From NCBI GenBank assembly GCA_008016945.1, contig SSGN01000172.1, positions 1-30,598 on the forward strand: DNA of 30,598 bases, given 5' to 3'. Within the stretch, counting starts at the first letter, position 1; the number at the start of each line of letters is the position of its first letter. The notes beneath the pieces were generated by a model. The model was not told the origin of the DNA and ran no database searches. It saw only the letters and a list, made by a program, of their open reading frames with translations. Position numbers and translations under genes: made by a program. Shown here piece after piece: positions 1 to 7,801 of this stretch. This DNA comes from Flavobacteriales bacterium. Lineage in GTDB: Bacteria > Bacteroidota > Bacteroidia > Flavobacteriales > PHOS-HE28.

Positions 1-1
1 C

Positions 2-1249
2 AACGAGGCGAATATCACGAGCCCGTGCACCTACAACGGCCTGGACGGGATCAACGTGGAGAACGTGAACTGGGTGGTGATCGAGGGCTTCACCGTGAAC
101 GGCATGCCCCGCACGGGGATCCGCACGGCGTTGAGCGATCACGTGCACATCCGCCACAACAGTTGACACGGCCATTACAAGTGGGGCAACCTCTGTGGCT
201 TCGCGGACCACGTGATCATCGAGCACAATGTGTGCAGCGGCAGCGAGGACGAACATGGCATCTACTTCAGCAACAGTGCTGACGACCCCATCATCCGGTA
301 CAACCATTGTTTCGACAACAATGGCAACGGTATCCACATGAACGGGGACGAGAGCATGGGCGGCGATGGGCTCATCAGCAATGCCCAGGTGTACGGGAAC
401 ACGATCCACGGGAACGGGGCGGCAGGCGGCAGCGGGATCAACTGCGATGGCGTTGTCGGTTCCGTCTTCTTCAATAACCTGCTCTACGATAACCACGCCA
501 GCGGCATCAGCCTCTACCGGATAGATGGTGGTGGTCCGAGCAGGAACAACCGCGTGTACAACAACACCATCGTCAACGCCAGCGAGGCGCGGTGGTGCGT
601 GAACATAACCGATGACTGCACCGGCAATCAGGTGCTGAACAACATCCTCATCAACCAGCATCCGTGGCGGGGCAGCATCGTCATCGCCGCCAGCGCGCTC
701 CCCGGGTTCGTGAGCGATCACAACCTGGTCACCGGTCGCCTTAGCCCGGATGGGGACGAGACCATCCTGGACCTGGCCGGTTGGCAGGCCCTGGGCTACG
801 ATGCGAACAGTGCCGTGGTGGATGCCCAATCCGCCTTGTTCGTTTCACCGGGGACCGACTTCCATCCCGTGGATGCCGCCGCCCAGATGGTGGATGCGGG
901 TACCTCGGCGGTGAACGATGTGGTGACGGACGACCTGGACGGCATGCCGCGCCCCCTGGGGTCCGGCTTCGACATCGGTTGTTACGAAGGCGGGTTGGCA
1001 ACGGCGCTGCATGCTGATCGCACCGGTGCGGGGATCCTGCTTCGGGCCGAGGGGCGGGTGTTGGTGTTGGATGCTCCGGCCGGTGCGCGAACGATCGTGC
1101 TGGACCCATCGGGCCGCCTGGTGCTCACGGCGAGCAGCAGCGGTGCATGGCAGCGTTTGCCTGTGCCGCTCTCGGGCCCGGCTCTGGTGTGCGTGTACGA
1201 TGGCTCGGGCGAACGCCTGGCCGTGGCGCGGCTCTTGTTCCTGGAGTGA
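2..1249 (+). pseudogene. Secreted right-handed parallel beta-helix protein, 5'-truncated by window, in-frame stop
   Basis: The reading frame is open from base 2 and carries the Asn/Gly-rich rungs of a pectate-lyase-like parallel beta-helix, for example VIEGFTVNG, VIIEHNVCSGSEDEHGIY and IVNASEARWCVNIT. An in-frame TGA at 164-166 breaks it: beta-helix sequence reads on without loss on both sides (HIRHNS, stop, HGHYKWGNLCGFADHVIIEHN), so the stop looks like a point mutation or a base-calling error rather than a gene end. The uninterrupted part, from ATG 212, is 345 residues. The last ~80 residues (ARTIVLDPSGRLVLTA through VCVYDGSGERLAVARLLF) resemble a degenerate T9SS sorting domain, suggesting export across the outer membrane. 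Such proteins often bind or cleave polysaccharides, but no catalytic residue can be named. It ends three bases before the convergent PNGase F-like gene. Confidence 0.7.
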
Positions 1250-1252
1250 TGG

Positions 1253-3178
1253 TCAGCGCTCCAACCTGATCCGCTGGCGGAACACCGACCGCCCATCGCG
1301 CAGCAGCGTTACCAGGTATCGCCCTGGCGGCGCCCATCCGAGGTCGATGGGGAAGGAGGCCTCCTTCACCGCCTGTGGCGGCTTGATCTCCATGATCGCC
1401 GTACTGTCCTCGCTGCTCACGGTGAGGTGCAACATGGAGGCGTCGTTGGCGAAGTAGTCCAGCCGGGTTCGGCCTTGTGTTCGGCGCGGGAAGAGGCTGA
1501 TCATCGGAACGGTGTCCGGCAGCACGGTGGGTCGTGTTCCGGTGCGGAAGACGTGGACCAGGCCGTTGCCGTGGTCGCTCTTGTAATACTTGAGCAACCG
1601 GCCAGCACGGTCCAACAGGCGCAGGTGGCCGCTGCCGCCCTCGGTGTTGTACCAGAACTCGAGCCCATCGCCGGCGGTATCCTGCAGCTGGAGACGATAG
1701 GTGGCCGACGGCAGGTGCAGCGTATCGGAATAGAGCGTGTCGGCGCGCAGCGAACCCAGTGGACGATCCACCAGCACCTTGCCCGAGGCCTCGGTCAGGC
1801 GCAGCGCGTTGTGCGCGGGCTGGGCATTGGTGCGCAGCTGCAGGATCACCGTGTCGGGCAGCACCTCCACCGATGGGTACGCGCTGCGCAGGCGGTTGTC
1901 GGCGGGCCAGGCATCGCGCTTGCCGTTCGGCTTCTCCAGTATGGCGGTGAACACGGCACCTCCCGCTCCATGGTCCATTGGACCCGGAAGGTCCACGGAG
2001 TCGCTGGCCCCGAAGGGCAGCAGGCCCTGCCAGAGGTGGGTGCGCAGCGTTCCGTCCACACGGCCATAGCGGATGGTGAGCGTGCGCAACGTATCGCCAC
2101 CCGCATTGGCGACCACGATCCGCGGACCATCGTGGCCTTCGTTCATGCGGGCGTGGCGTGGCTCGGCGCTGGGCACCAGCACCTCGGTGATCATCGCATC
2201 GTGCGCAGCGTTGGCCCGGCCCAGTTGCACGGCGTAGGCGGAAAGGTTGGTGAACGCCGAGCTGCTATCCACGGTGTACGGCTCCATGTCCACGTCCAAC
2301 ATGTGCTCGGAGCGGCCTGGTGCCATGGGCACGGTGATCCGGTCCGGCGGTTGCATTTCTCCCGGACACCAATCGGCGCGATCGAATATCCATGTGCCGG
2401 CCTGGGGGTGGAGCGGATTGCTGGCGCACTCCTTCCACAGCATACGGCGCTGCACCTCCCGGCCGTCCACGGTGATATGGCGCCATTTCGCGCAGAACTC
2501 GCCGCAGCCATCGGAAGGGTTCATGCCGTGGCCTGTCTGCTGGGTGCGGATGCGCAGCCATTCGGCCCCGGGCAAGGTGCGCACGCGGCGGGGTGCCAGC
2601 GCCTCCTCGATGGGGTGGGTGCTGTCGCCGTAGGCGTAGTGCCCGCGGTACAGTTCTTCGATGCCCAGTATCGGAGCGATGGGCTTGCCGGTGATGTAGT
2701 GCAGGTCCAGGCTCACCGCCCAGCCCCGGTCGTTGTTGGGCTCATAGCCGTGGTGCACATGGATCAGCTCCACGCTGTCGTGCAACACGGGCCAGAGCTC
2801 GCTCACCTCGGATGCCCACGTGAACTGCCAGCCCTGCTTGTAGTAGCTGCCATAAGGGGTGAGCATGCGGGCCAGTTCCACGGTGTCGGTGCTGTGCAGG
2901 GGCCTCACCAACACGTGGTCCAGGTAGTCCCATTCGGCGCAGTTCAGGCTGTCGGGGCAGGCGTAGGTGAGGTTGAGCAGGATGCGGCGCACGGGCGTGC
3001 TGGCCGGTGGCAGGGCCACGCGCTGGTGCAGGTACCGCACGCCATGGGCGGGGTCGGTCACCACCAACGCGCGGTCCAGGGCATGCACCGTGATGGTGTC
3101 CTGTGCGCTGGCCGTGAGGCACGTGAAGAGGAGGAGTGGCGTTAGGAAGTGCAGGTGGGCGGTGTGTCGGAGGTTCAT
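1253..3178 (-). CDS. Secreted PNGase F-like protein with T9SS sorting domain
   Basis: A 641-residue protein with a signal peptide (LHFLTPLLLFTCLTASAQ). The first half resembles the two-domain fold of peptide-N-glycosidase F, which removes N-linked glycans from glycoproteins. Family-like blocks are CPDSLNCAEWDYLDHVLV near residues 74-91, whose EWD Asp probably corresponds to a catalytic Asp of PNGase F, then GHGMNPSDGCGEFCAKW, the RRMLWKECASNP block and GTWIFDRADWCPGE. A middle beta-rich region follows. The last ~85 residues (PMISLFPRRTQGRTRL through FRQRIRLER) look like a T9SS type A sorting domain, so the protein is likely exported and surface-anchored or released. It is much longer than the ~350-residue classic enzyme, so activity cannot be assumed. 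It converges with the beta-helix gene and has no operon partner. Confidence 0.75.
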   Translation of the reverse strand: MNLRHTAHLHFLTPLLLFTCLTASAQDTITVHALDRALVVTDPAHGVRYLHQRVALPPASTPVRRILLNLTYACPDSLNCAEWDYLDHVLVRPLHSTDTVELARMLTPYGSYYKQGWQFTWASEVSELWPVLHDSVELIHVHHGYEPNNDRGWAVSLDLHYITGKPIAPILGIEELYRGHYAYGDSTHPIEEALAPRRVRTLPGAEWLRIRTQQTGHGMNPSDGCGEFCAKWRHITVDGREVQRRMLWKECASNPLHPQAGTWIFDRADWCPGEMQPPDRITVPMAPGRSEHMLDVDMEPYTVDSSSAFTNLSAYAVQLGRANAAHDAMITEVLVPSAEPRHARMNEGHDGPRIVVANAGGDTLRTLTIRYGRVDGTLRTHLWQGLLPFGASDSVDLPGPMDHGAGGAVFTAILEKPNGKRDAWPADNRLRSAYPSVEVLPDTVILQLRTNAQPAHNALRLTEASGKVLVDRPLGSLRADTLYSDTLHLPSATYRLQLQDTAGDGLEFWYNTEGGSGHLRLLDRAGRLLKYYKSDHGNGLVHVFRTGTRPTVLPDTVPMISLFPRRTQGRTRLDYFANDASMLHLTVSSEDSTAIMEIKPPQAVKEASFPIDLGWAPPGRYLVTLLRDGRSVFRQRIRLER

Positions 3179-3525
3179 GGAAGGCTAACGTCGGGTGTGG
3201 CGGAGGGCTTGGGGAAGGTAGGCTTCATCGCAGGACAAGGGAGAGCGCTGTGGACTCCCTTCGGCGCCCATCCGCCATAGCGAAGGCGAAGATGCGCCGC
3301 TTCTTTCGGTCTCGTCATGGGCAGGGGTGCGGGACGGACGCGCAAGGGAGGAGGCCTGGCGACCTGGTTCATCCCGCCGAGGGAAGTACCGGTACAGTGT
3401 GGTGCGGTGCGCTGGGGCTGTCTGTGCGGAGCTGTCCGTACCGCCTCCGGCACTGGGGCGTAGAACGGTCTGAAAAAGAGAAAGGCCCCGTTGCCGGAGC
3501 CTTTCGGAGTTCACGATCACAAGCC
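3179..3525. other. Intergenic region without a recognisable gene
   Basis: This 347-base stretch lies between the start of the PNGase F-like gene and the end of rplS. Open frames in it are short, lack family motifs and overlap each other, so I call none. It contains the rplS terminator at 3473-3504. The rest, 3179-3470, shows no tRNA-like fold, tandem repeat or clear promoter box. Confidence 0.5.
3473..3504 (-). terminator. Rho-independent terminator after rplS
   Basis: A 10-bp stem with one mismatch (3481-3490 paired with 3495-3504, loop TTGC) lies 22 bases beyond the rplS stop. On the minus strand it is followed by CTCTTTTTC, a T-rich tract. Confidence 0.75.
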
Positions 3526-3894
3526 TTACTTGGCCGGTTCGGCCACCAGTTGGCGCTTTTCCGTGATCCGGGCGCTCTTGCCGCGCAGACCACGCAGGTA
3601 GAAGATACGGGCCCGACGTACGGCACCGCGCTTGTTCACTTCGATCTTGTCGATGTAGGGCGAGGCCACCGGGAAGATCCGCTCCACGCCGATGTTGTTG
3701 CTGATCTTCCGCACGGTGAAGGTGGCGGTGCTGCCGCTGCCTTTGCGCTGGATCACCACGCCTTGGTATTGCTGGATACGCTCCTTGTTACCTTCCACGA
3801 TCTTGTAGTGGACGGTGATGGTGTCACCCGCCTTGAAATCGGGGAGCTGTTTTACCGGGGCGATCTCCTTTTCGAGCTGCTTGATACGGTCCAT
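3526..3894 (-). CDS. rplS: 50S ribosomal protein L19
   Basis: A 122-residue protein matching bacterial L19 along its length: [59 protein letters not shown] and the basic [18 protein letters not shown] tail. L19 sits at the 30S-50S interface of the ribosome. The gene follows trmD on the same strand with a 93-base gap, the classic trmD-rplS order. A -7-like box in that gap (3969-3976) suggests it also has its own promoter, and a hairpin terminator closes the unit. Length is within the usual 115-125 range, with a short Ala/Glu-rich C-terminal extension (VAEPAK). Confidence 0.97.
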   Translation of the reverse strand: MDRIKQLEKEIAPVKQLPDFKAGDTITVHYKIVEGNKERIQQYQGVVIQRKGSGSTATFTVRKISNNIGVERIFPVASPYIDKIEVNKRGAVRRARIFYLRGLRGKSARITEKRQLVAEPAK

Positions 3895-3968
3895 GACCTT
3901 CTGATTTTTAGGGAGTTCCCAGCGCCTACGACACGTCGGAGGATTCGGATCCCGTGGATTTGGGGCCG

Positions 3969-3976
3969 CAATATTA
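3969..3976 (-). promoter_or_regulatory. Putative -7 box for rplS
   Basis: The minus strand reads TAATATTG, one mismatch from the Bacteroidota -7 element TAnnTTTG, 74 bases upstream of rplS in the trmD-rplS gap. No convincing -33 TTG was found. Confidence 0.35.
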
Positions 3977-3987
3977 CGGAATTCCCC

Positions 3988-4728
3988 TCAATCCTGATCC
4001 GTTGCCCCATCAAGCAGGTTCGGCCGCCGTTGCCGTGTGCGCTCCAGGGCTTGTTGGTGGCGCCAAGCGTCGATGTTGGCCTGGTGTCCGCTCAGCAGAA
4101 CGTCGGGCACCTTCCAACCGTTGTACTCGGCGGGGCGGGTATAATCCGGCGGGGCCACCAGCCCGTCCTGGAAACTATCGCTCAAGGCGGAGGTCTCATC
4201 GCCCAGCACGCCAGGGAGCAGGCGGATCACCGCATCGCTCAGCACCGCCGCAGCCAGCTCGCCACCGCTCAGCACATAATCCCCGATGCTCACCTCCCGC
4301 GTGATCAAGTGCTCCCGCACACGCTCATCAACCCCTTTGTAATGGCCGCACAGCAGGATCAGGTTGCCCGTCAGGCTCAGTTCATTGGCCAACGGCTGGT
4401 CCAACAGCTGGCCGTCCGGACAGAGGTAGATCACCTCTCCATAGGTCCGTTGGCTCCTTAGTTCCGAGATGGCCCGGTGGATCGGGTCGATGGTCATCAC
4501 CATGCCCGCGCCACCGCCGAAGGGGTAGTCGTCAAGCCGCCGGTGTTTATCCGTGCTCCAATCCCGTAGGTCGTGCACATGCACCTCGGCCAGTCCCTTT
4601 TTCTGAGCCCGTTCTAAGATGCTCTCATTGAACCAGCTGTCCAGCAGGCGCGGAACAGCACTAAGGATATCGATCCGTACCACGGTGCGAAGGTGCACAA
4701 AGGTCTGTCCACGACCGCACCTTGACAT
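3988..4728 (-). CDS. trmD: tRNA (guanine-37-N1)-methyltransferase TrmD
   Basis: SPOUT-class methyltransferase that makes m1G37 next to the anticodon and so prevents +1 frameshifting. Seen in the protein: [25 protein letters not shown] at the N-terminus, [13 protein letters not shown], and the knot/SAM-binding blocks [12 protein letters not shown] and [14 protein letters not shown]. The C-terminal domain contains [28 protein letters not shown], the typical TrmD tail. The ATG at 4728 gives 246 residues with an atypical first 15; the GTG at 4683-4681 would give a protein beginning VVRIDIL, closer to the family N-terminus. I keep the ATG but consider the GTG equally likely. It is followed by rplS. 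Confidence 0.96.
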   Translation of the reverse strand: MSRCGRGQTFVHLRTVVRIDILSAVPRLLDSWFNESILERAQKKGLAEVHVHDLRDWSTDKHRRLDDYPFGGGAGMVMTIDPIHRAISELRSQRTYGEVIYLCPDGQLLDQPLANELSLTGNLILLCGHYKGVDERVREHLITREVSIGDYVLSGGELAAAVLSDAVIRLLPGVLGDETSALSDSFQDGLVAPPDYTRPAEYNGWKVPDVLLSGHQANIDAWRHQQALERTRQRRPNLLDGATDQD

Positions 4729-4769
4729 CTTCGGAAGGCATCATTTCATCAATTGGCACGTAGGAGAAC

Positions 4770-4777
4770 TACCTTCG
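4770..4777 (+). promoter_or_regulatory. Putative -7 box upstream of the 4811 gene
   Basis: TACCTTCG differs from TAnnTTTG at one base and lies 33 bases before the ATG at 4811, in the gap between divergent trmD and this gene. A TTG at 4753-4755 is closer than the usual ~19-base spacing. Confidence 0.3.
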
Positions 4778-4810
4778 GCATGTTCCTTGCCGTAGAAGCA
4801 GGACAAGACC

Positions 4811-5530
4811 ATGAAGAAAATATTCGCCGCCGCCACCTTCCTGGCCGCTCTCTCGGTCCAGGCACAGAAACATGTCTACGAGGATCTGCTTGTCCTGTAT
4901 GTGGACGAGAAGTACGAGAAGTGCATGGAGAAGGCACTGACCTATACCGAGAACGATGCCACGAAGAAGGATGCCCTGCCGTTCCTCTATGTGAGCATGT
5001 GCAACTACGAGATGTCCAAACTGGAGAAGTATGCCGTGGACTATCCCAAGGCCGGCCGCGATGCCCTGAAATGGGCCGAGAAGTACCGGAAGAAGGACAA
5101 GGACAAGGAGTTCTTCAACAACTACGAGGACTACTGGGCCAGCCTCAACACCATGGCCGGCGAGACCGGGGAGAACCTGATCGACGACCCCAAGGGTCTC
5201 AGCAAGGCCAAGGCCAACTTCGATGCCATGACCGGCTACTACCCCGAGAACCCAGGCCCTTGGTTGATGTTGGCCATCGTGCAGTACAAGAGCAACCTGG
5301 CCAAGGAAGGCGACCTCAGCGTGGCGGCCTTCGACAAGGCCATCGCAGCGGCGGGCGATATCAAGACCCTGCCCAAGGACCAGCAGAAAATGCTGAAGAA
5401 CGCGTTGATCCGCTACGCCGACCTGTTGGTGAGCAAAGGCGACCGTTCGAAAGCCCGCAAATACGCCGAGATCGGCAAGGATGCCTTCATGGAAGAGCCT
5501 GACTTCAAAGGGCTCTGGGAATCGCTCTGA
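4811..5530 (+). CDS. Exported helical-repeat (TPR-like) protein of unknown function
   Basis: A 239-residue protein with a signal peptide (MKKIFAAATFLAALSVQAQ). The mature part is Lys/Glu/Ala-rich and predicted mostly helical. Segments such as DLLVLYVDEKYEKCMEKALTYTEND, AKANFDAMTGYYPENPGPWLMLAIVQY and ALIRYADLLVSKGDRSKARKYAEIGKDAF have the spacing of TPR helices, suggesting a periplasmic scaffold. I do not recognise a named family, so no function is assigned. The ATG is the first in frame directly before the hydrophobic segment. The gene stands alone, with trmD upstream on the opposite strand and a strong hairpin shared with ndk downstream. Confidence 0.85.
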   Translation: MKKIFAAATFLAALSVQAQKHVYEDLLVLYVDEKYEKCMEKALTYTENDATKKDALPFLYVSMCNYEMSKLEKYAVDYPKAGRDALKWAEKYRKKDKDKEFFNNYEDYWASLNTMAGETGENLIDDPKGLSKAKANFDAMTGYYPENPGPWLMLAIVQYKSNLAKEGDLSVAAFDKAIAAAGDIKTLPKDQQKMLKNALIRYADLLVSKGDRSKARKYAEIGKDAFMEEPDFKGLWESL

Positions 5531-5595
5531 CCTCCTTGACCCCTCCCGTGCGGAGGGTGCCCTCGGGCGGCCCGGTGCCCTCTACGCTGCCCGGA

Positions 5596-5648
5596 ACGAC
5601 AAGCGGCCCGCCATTGAAGTCCAGCTTCAACGGCGGGCCGCTTGTTGT
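5596..5648. terminator. Long bidirectional hairpin terminator
   Basis: A 24-bp stem (5596-5619 with 5625-5648, loop TCCAG) broken only by G-T type pairs lies between the convergent 4811 gene and ndk. No long T-tract follows on either strand. The core CGGCCCGCC/GGCGGGCCG recurs in the hairpin at 7765-7788. Confidence 0.7.
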
Positions 5649-5658
5649 ACGGAGAGGC

Positions 5659-6075
5659 TCAGAAACGCTCGCGGCCGCTGAAGAAGAAGTTCCCTTCAAT
5701 GGCGGCGTTCTCATCGCTGTCGCTGCCGTGGCAGGCGTTCTTCGCCTTGCTCTCGGCGAACCGCTTCCGGATGGTGCCTTCCTCGGCCTGGGCCGGATCC
5801 GTGGCGCCGATCAACTTGCGGAAATCCTCCACCGCGTTGCTCTTCTCCAGAATGGCAGCGTAGATGGGGCCGCTGGCCATGTAGTCCACCAATTCGCCGT
5901 AGAAGGGGCGTTCCTTGTGGACCTCGTAGAAATGACCGGCCTCCTCGCGGGAAAGGCGGGTGTACTTGAGGGCGATCACCTTGAAGCCGTTGCTCGTGAT
6001 CATGTCGATGATCTTGCCCGCATGCCCGGCGGCCACCGCCTCGGGCTTGATCATCGTGAAAGTCCTGTTGCTCAT
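5659..6075 (-). CDS. ndk: Nucleoside diphosphate kinase
   Basis: Transfers the gamma-phosphate of ATP to nucleoside diphosphates through a phosphohistidine, balancing NTP and dNTP pools. The 138-residue protein has the family start FTMIKPEAV with Lys10, the [22 protein letters not shown] region and the active-site block [20 protein letters not shown], in which His116 is the phosphorylated residue. Length is normal. The first residues [11 protein letters not shown] match the family, which fixes the start at 6075. It is transcribed alone, away from the lipoprotein gene at 6217, with a perfect TAnnTTTG box 34 bases upstream. Confidence 0.98.
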   Translation of the reverse strand: MSNRTFTMIKPEAVAAGHAGKIIDMITSNGFKVIALKYTRLSREEAGHFYEVHKERPFYGELVDYMASGPIYAAILEKSNAVEDFRKLIGATDPAQAEEGTIRKRFAESKAKNACHGSDSDENAAIEGNFFFSGRERF

Positions 6076-6109
6076 GCTGATGTTTCGGAAGGTTGTTGAA
6101 AAAGCCGCG

Positions 6110-6117
6110 CAAAACTA
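6110..6117 (-). promoter_or_regulatory. -7 promoter box for ndk
   Basis: The minus strand reads TAGTTTTG, a full match to TAnnTTTG, 34 bases upstream of the ndk ATG. The -33 region has no clear TTG. Confidence 0.55.
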
Positions 6118-6216
6118 AACGCTGGCATGGAACGTACACGCCCCCCGCACGACCTTCCTTCGTACCGTGAAGCAATGGTCTGGTTCCACGCTCTCCATCA
6201 ACATCCGATCGTCAAG

Positions 6217-7113
6217 ATGAAAGTCAAGGTGCTTCTGGTCGCACTGGCCGCATTTACACTCTCCGCATGTGGTGGAGGGCAGGAACCCGAAAAGGCGGGA
6301 GAAGGCCCCACGCTGGTGATCGGCGACGCGAACAGCGAGGAGGCCGTCACCGACCTCTATCAGATGCCCACGCCCAACGAACTGTTCAGCCTGGTGCGGC
6401 AGATGGCCGGCGATGGGCAGAAACGGCTGATGAACCCCGCCTCCAACGTGGACCGGTACGTGAGCTTGAAGGCCAGGGCACTGAACTTCGGCATCTATTC
6501 CACCGACCTGGTGTTCGCGAGCTACTTCAAATTGAACGTGGAGGTGGTACGCTACTACCTCACCACCAAGAAATTGGCGGAGAGCCTGGGGGTGGTGAGC
6601 GCCTTCTCCGATGCGGATTTCGTGCGGCTGGAGGCCAACCTCACCCGGGGCGATTCATTGGAGATCATCAGCAACGAGGCCTACGCGAAGGCCTATTCCA
6701 AACTGCAGGATGAGAAGATGGGGCCAACATTGGCCATGGTGCTCGCAGGGGGCTGGGTGGAGAGCATGCACCTGCTCATCAACCAGGTCGAAGCACATGG
6801 GAAGAGCGAAGCCTTGCTGACCCGGATGGGCGAACAGAAGGTGACATTGGAACACTTGGTGGAGATGATGCAGGCGCATGAGTCCGACTCCGATGTGGTG
6901 TCGGTGATGAAGGACCTGATCACCGTGCGCGACATCTACGATCAAGTGAATGTGAAGCGGGTCGTTCACCAAGGGGCCTCCGCAAGTGGCCGCATGGTGT
7001 TGGGCGACGACGTGCAGATCCAACTGACCGAGGAGAAGTATGGGGCATTGCGCGCCGCAGTGGAGGAACTGCGCGCACGCATGGTGGCTCCGGAGGATAA
7101 GTCCAATGTTTGA
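6217..7113 (+). CDS. Lipoprotein of unknown function
   Basis: A 298-residue protein beginning MKVKVLLVALAAFTLSAC, with a lipobox (LSAC) and lipidated Cys18, so it is probably membrane-anchored on the periplasmic side. An in-frame ATG at 6127 exists, but the 30 residues it would add are not signal-peptide-like; I choose 6217. The mature protein is largely helical and contains YQMPTPNELFSLVRQMAG, LNFGIYSTDLVFASYFKLN and VRYYLTTKKLAESLGV. This resembles lipoproteins seen across Bacteroidota without an assigned role. No catalytic motif is visible. It is followed 13 bases later by another exported protein gene, probably co-transcribed. Confidence 0.85.
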   Translation: MKVKVLLVALAAFTLSACGGGQEPEKAGEGPTLVIGDANSEEAVTDLYQMPTPNELFSLVRQMAGDGQKRLMNPASNVDRYVSLKARALNFGIYSTDLVFASYFKLNVEVVRYYLTTKKLAESLGVVSAFSDADFVRLEANLTRGDSLEIISNEAYAKAYSKLQDEKMGPTLAMVLAGGWVESMHLLINQVEAHGKSEALLTRMGEQKVTLEHLVEMMQAHESDSDVVSVMKDLITVRDIYDQVNVKRVVHQGASASGRMVLGDDVQIQLTEEKYGALRAAVEELRARMVAPEDKSNV

Positions 7114-7126
7114 ACGAGAACAAGAG

Positions 7127-7741
7127 ATGAAGACGAACTTCCGTGATCTTTTCGTCGTGGCCGCCACCCTCGGTGCCATGGCTGTGAACGCCCAGTACAA
7201 GTGCGCGGACTACCACCGGCTGAATGGGAACCTGAGCAGCGATAAAAGGTTCTCGATCAACGGCCAGAGCAAGAGCGCCATGGTGCAGGTGGGCAAGGAG
7301 ACCGAACTGAACATCGTGGTGTACCGTGGCCAAGACTACCGGATCTCGGTGAGTCACGATGAGAAGGTCCTGGGCGAGCAGGTCGCCATCCGGATCGTGG
7401 AGAAGGTGCGCGTACCCACCGACGAGGTGGTGGAGGGAACGTCCAAGGAACCCGTGGTGGATGAGCAAGGCAGGACCACCGGCACCACCCTGGAGGTGAA
7501 GACCACGGAAAAGAAACGCACCTACAAGGAGGAGGAGAAGGTGCTCTGGGATAACACCGAGCACGAAATGGCCAACGAGATCGAGTTCTCCTGCGCCGCG
7601 ACCAAACGCATCGCCATCGAGGTGATCGCCCCGGGCAGCAACGAGGAGAAACCCAAGAAAGGCGCTTCCAACGATATTGGCTGCGTCGGCATCCTCATCG
7701 AGCACATGCCTACCCCGTCGGTCGGCTTCGAGGCCCGGTGA
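7127..7741 (+). CDS. Exported protein of unknown function
   Basis: A 204-residue protein with a signal peptide (MKTNFRDLFVVAATLGAMAVNAQ). The mature domain looks beta-rich near YKCADYHRLNG and VYRGQDYRISVSHDEKVLGEQVAIRI, followed by a charged Lys/Glu/Thr stretch (EVKTTEKKRTYKEEEKVLW) and a C-terminal beta region (IEFSCAATKRIAIEVIAP). Two or three Cys could form disulphides. I recognise no named family. The ATG at 7127 is chosen because it directly precedes the hydrophobic core; an ATG at 7106 would add seven charged residues. It lies 13 bases after the lipoprotein gene, so the two probably form an operon. Confidence 0.82.
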   Translation: MKTNFRDLFVVAATLGAMAVNAQYKCADYHRLNGNLSSDKRFSINGQSKSAMVQVGKETELNIVVYRGQDYRISVSHDEKVLGEQVAIRIVEKVRVPTDEVVEGTSKEPVVDEQGRTTGTTLEVKTTEKKRTYKEEEKVLWDNTEHEMANEIEFSCAATKRIAIEVIAPGSNEEKPKKGASNDIGCVGILIEHMPTPSVGFEAR

Positions 7742-7756
7742 CCCTTTCCCCACGTG

Positions 7757-7764
7757 TACTTTTG
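7757..7764 (+). promoter_or_regulatory. -7 promoter box for the nrnA operon
   Basis: TACTTTTG is a full match to TAnnTTTG, 37 bases before the nrnA ATG. It abuts a hairpin at 7765-7788, so a transcript starting 4-7 bases downstream would begin inside the left arm. Confidence 0.5.
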
Positions 7765-7788
7765 CGGCCCGCCCCTCCCGGCGGGCCG
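7765..7788 (+). terminator. Hairpin after the 7127 gene
   Basis: A perfect 9-bp GC stem (7765-7773 with 7780-7788, loop CCTCCC) starts 23 bases after the stop at 7741. It is followed by TTCCATT, a weak T-tract. The same stem core occurs in the terminator at 5596-5648. Confidence 0.55.
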
Positions 7789-7801
7789 TTCCATTACCAC
7801 C

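Noticed and set aside
164..166. TGA read as selenocysteine or reassigned codon
   Set aside because: TGA ends many normal genes here, no SECIS-like hairpin is evident after it, and beta-helix proteins are not selenoproteins.
1427..3145. Long plus-strand frame opposite the PNGase F-like gene
   Set aside because: It is the antisense shadow of a real gene: Gly/Val/Gln/His-rich, with no motif and no fitting start.
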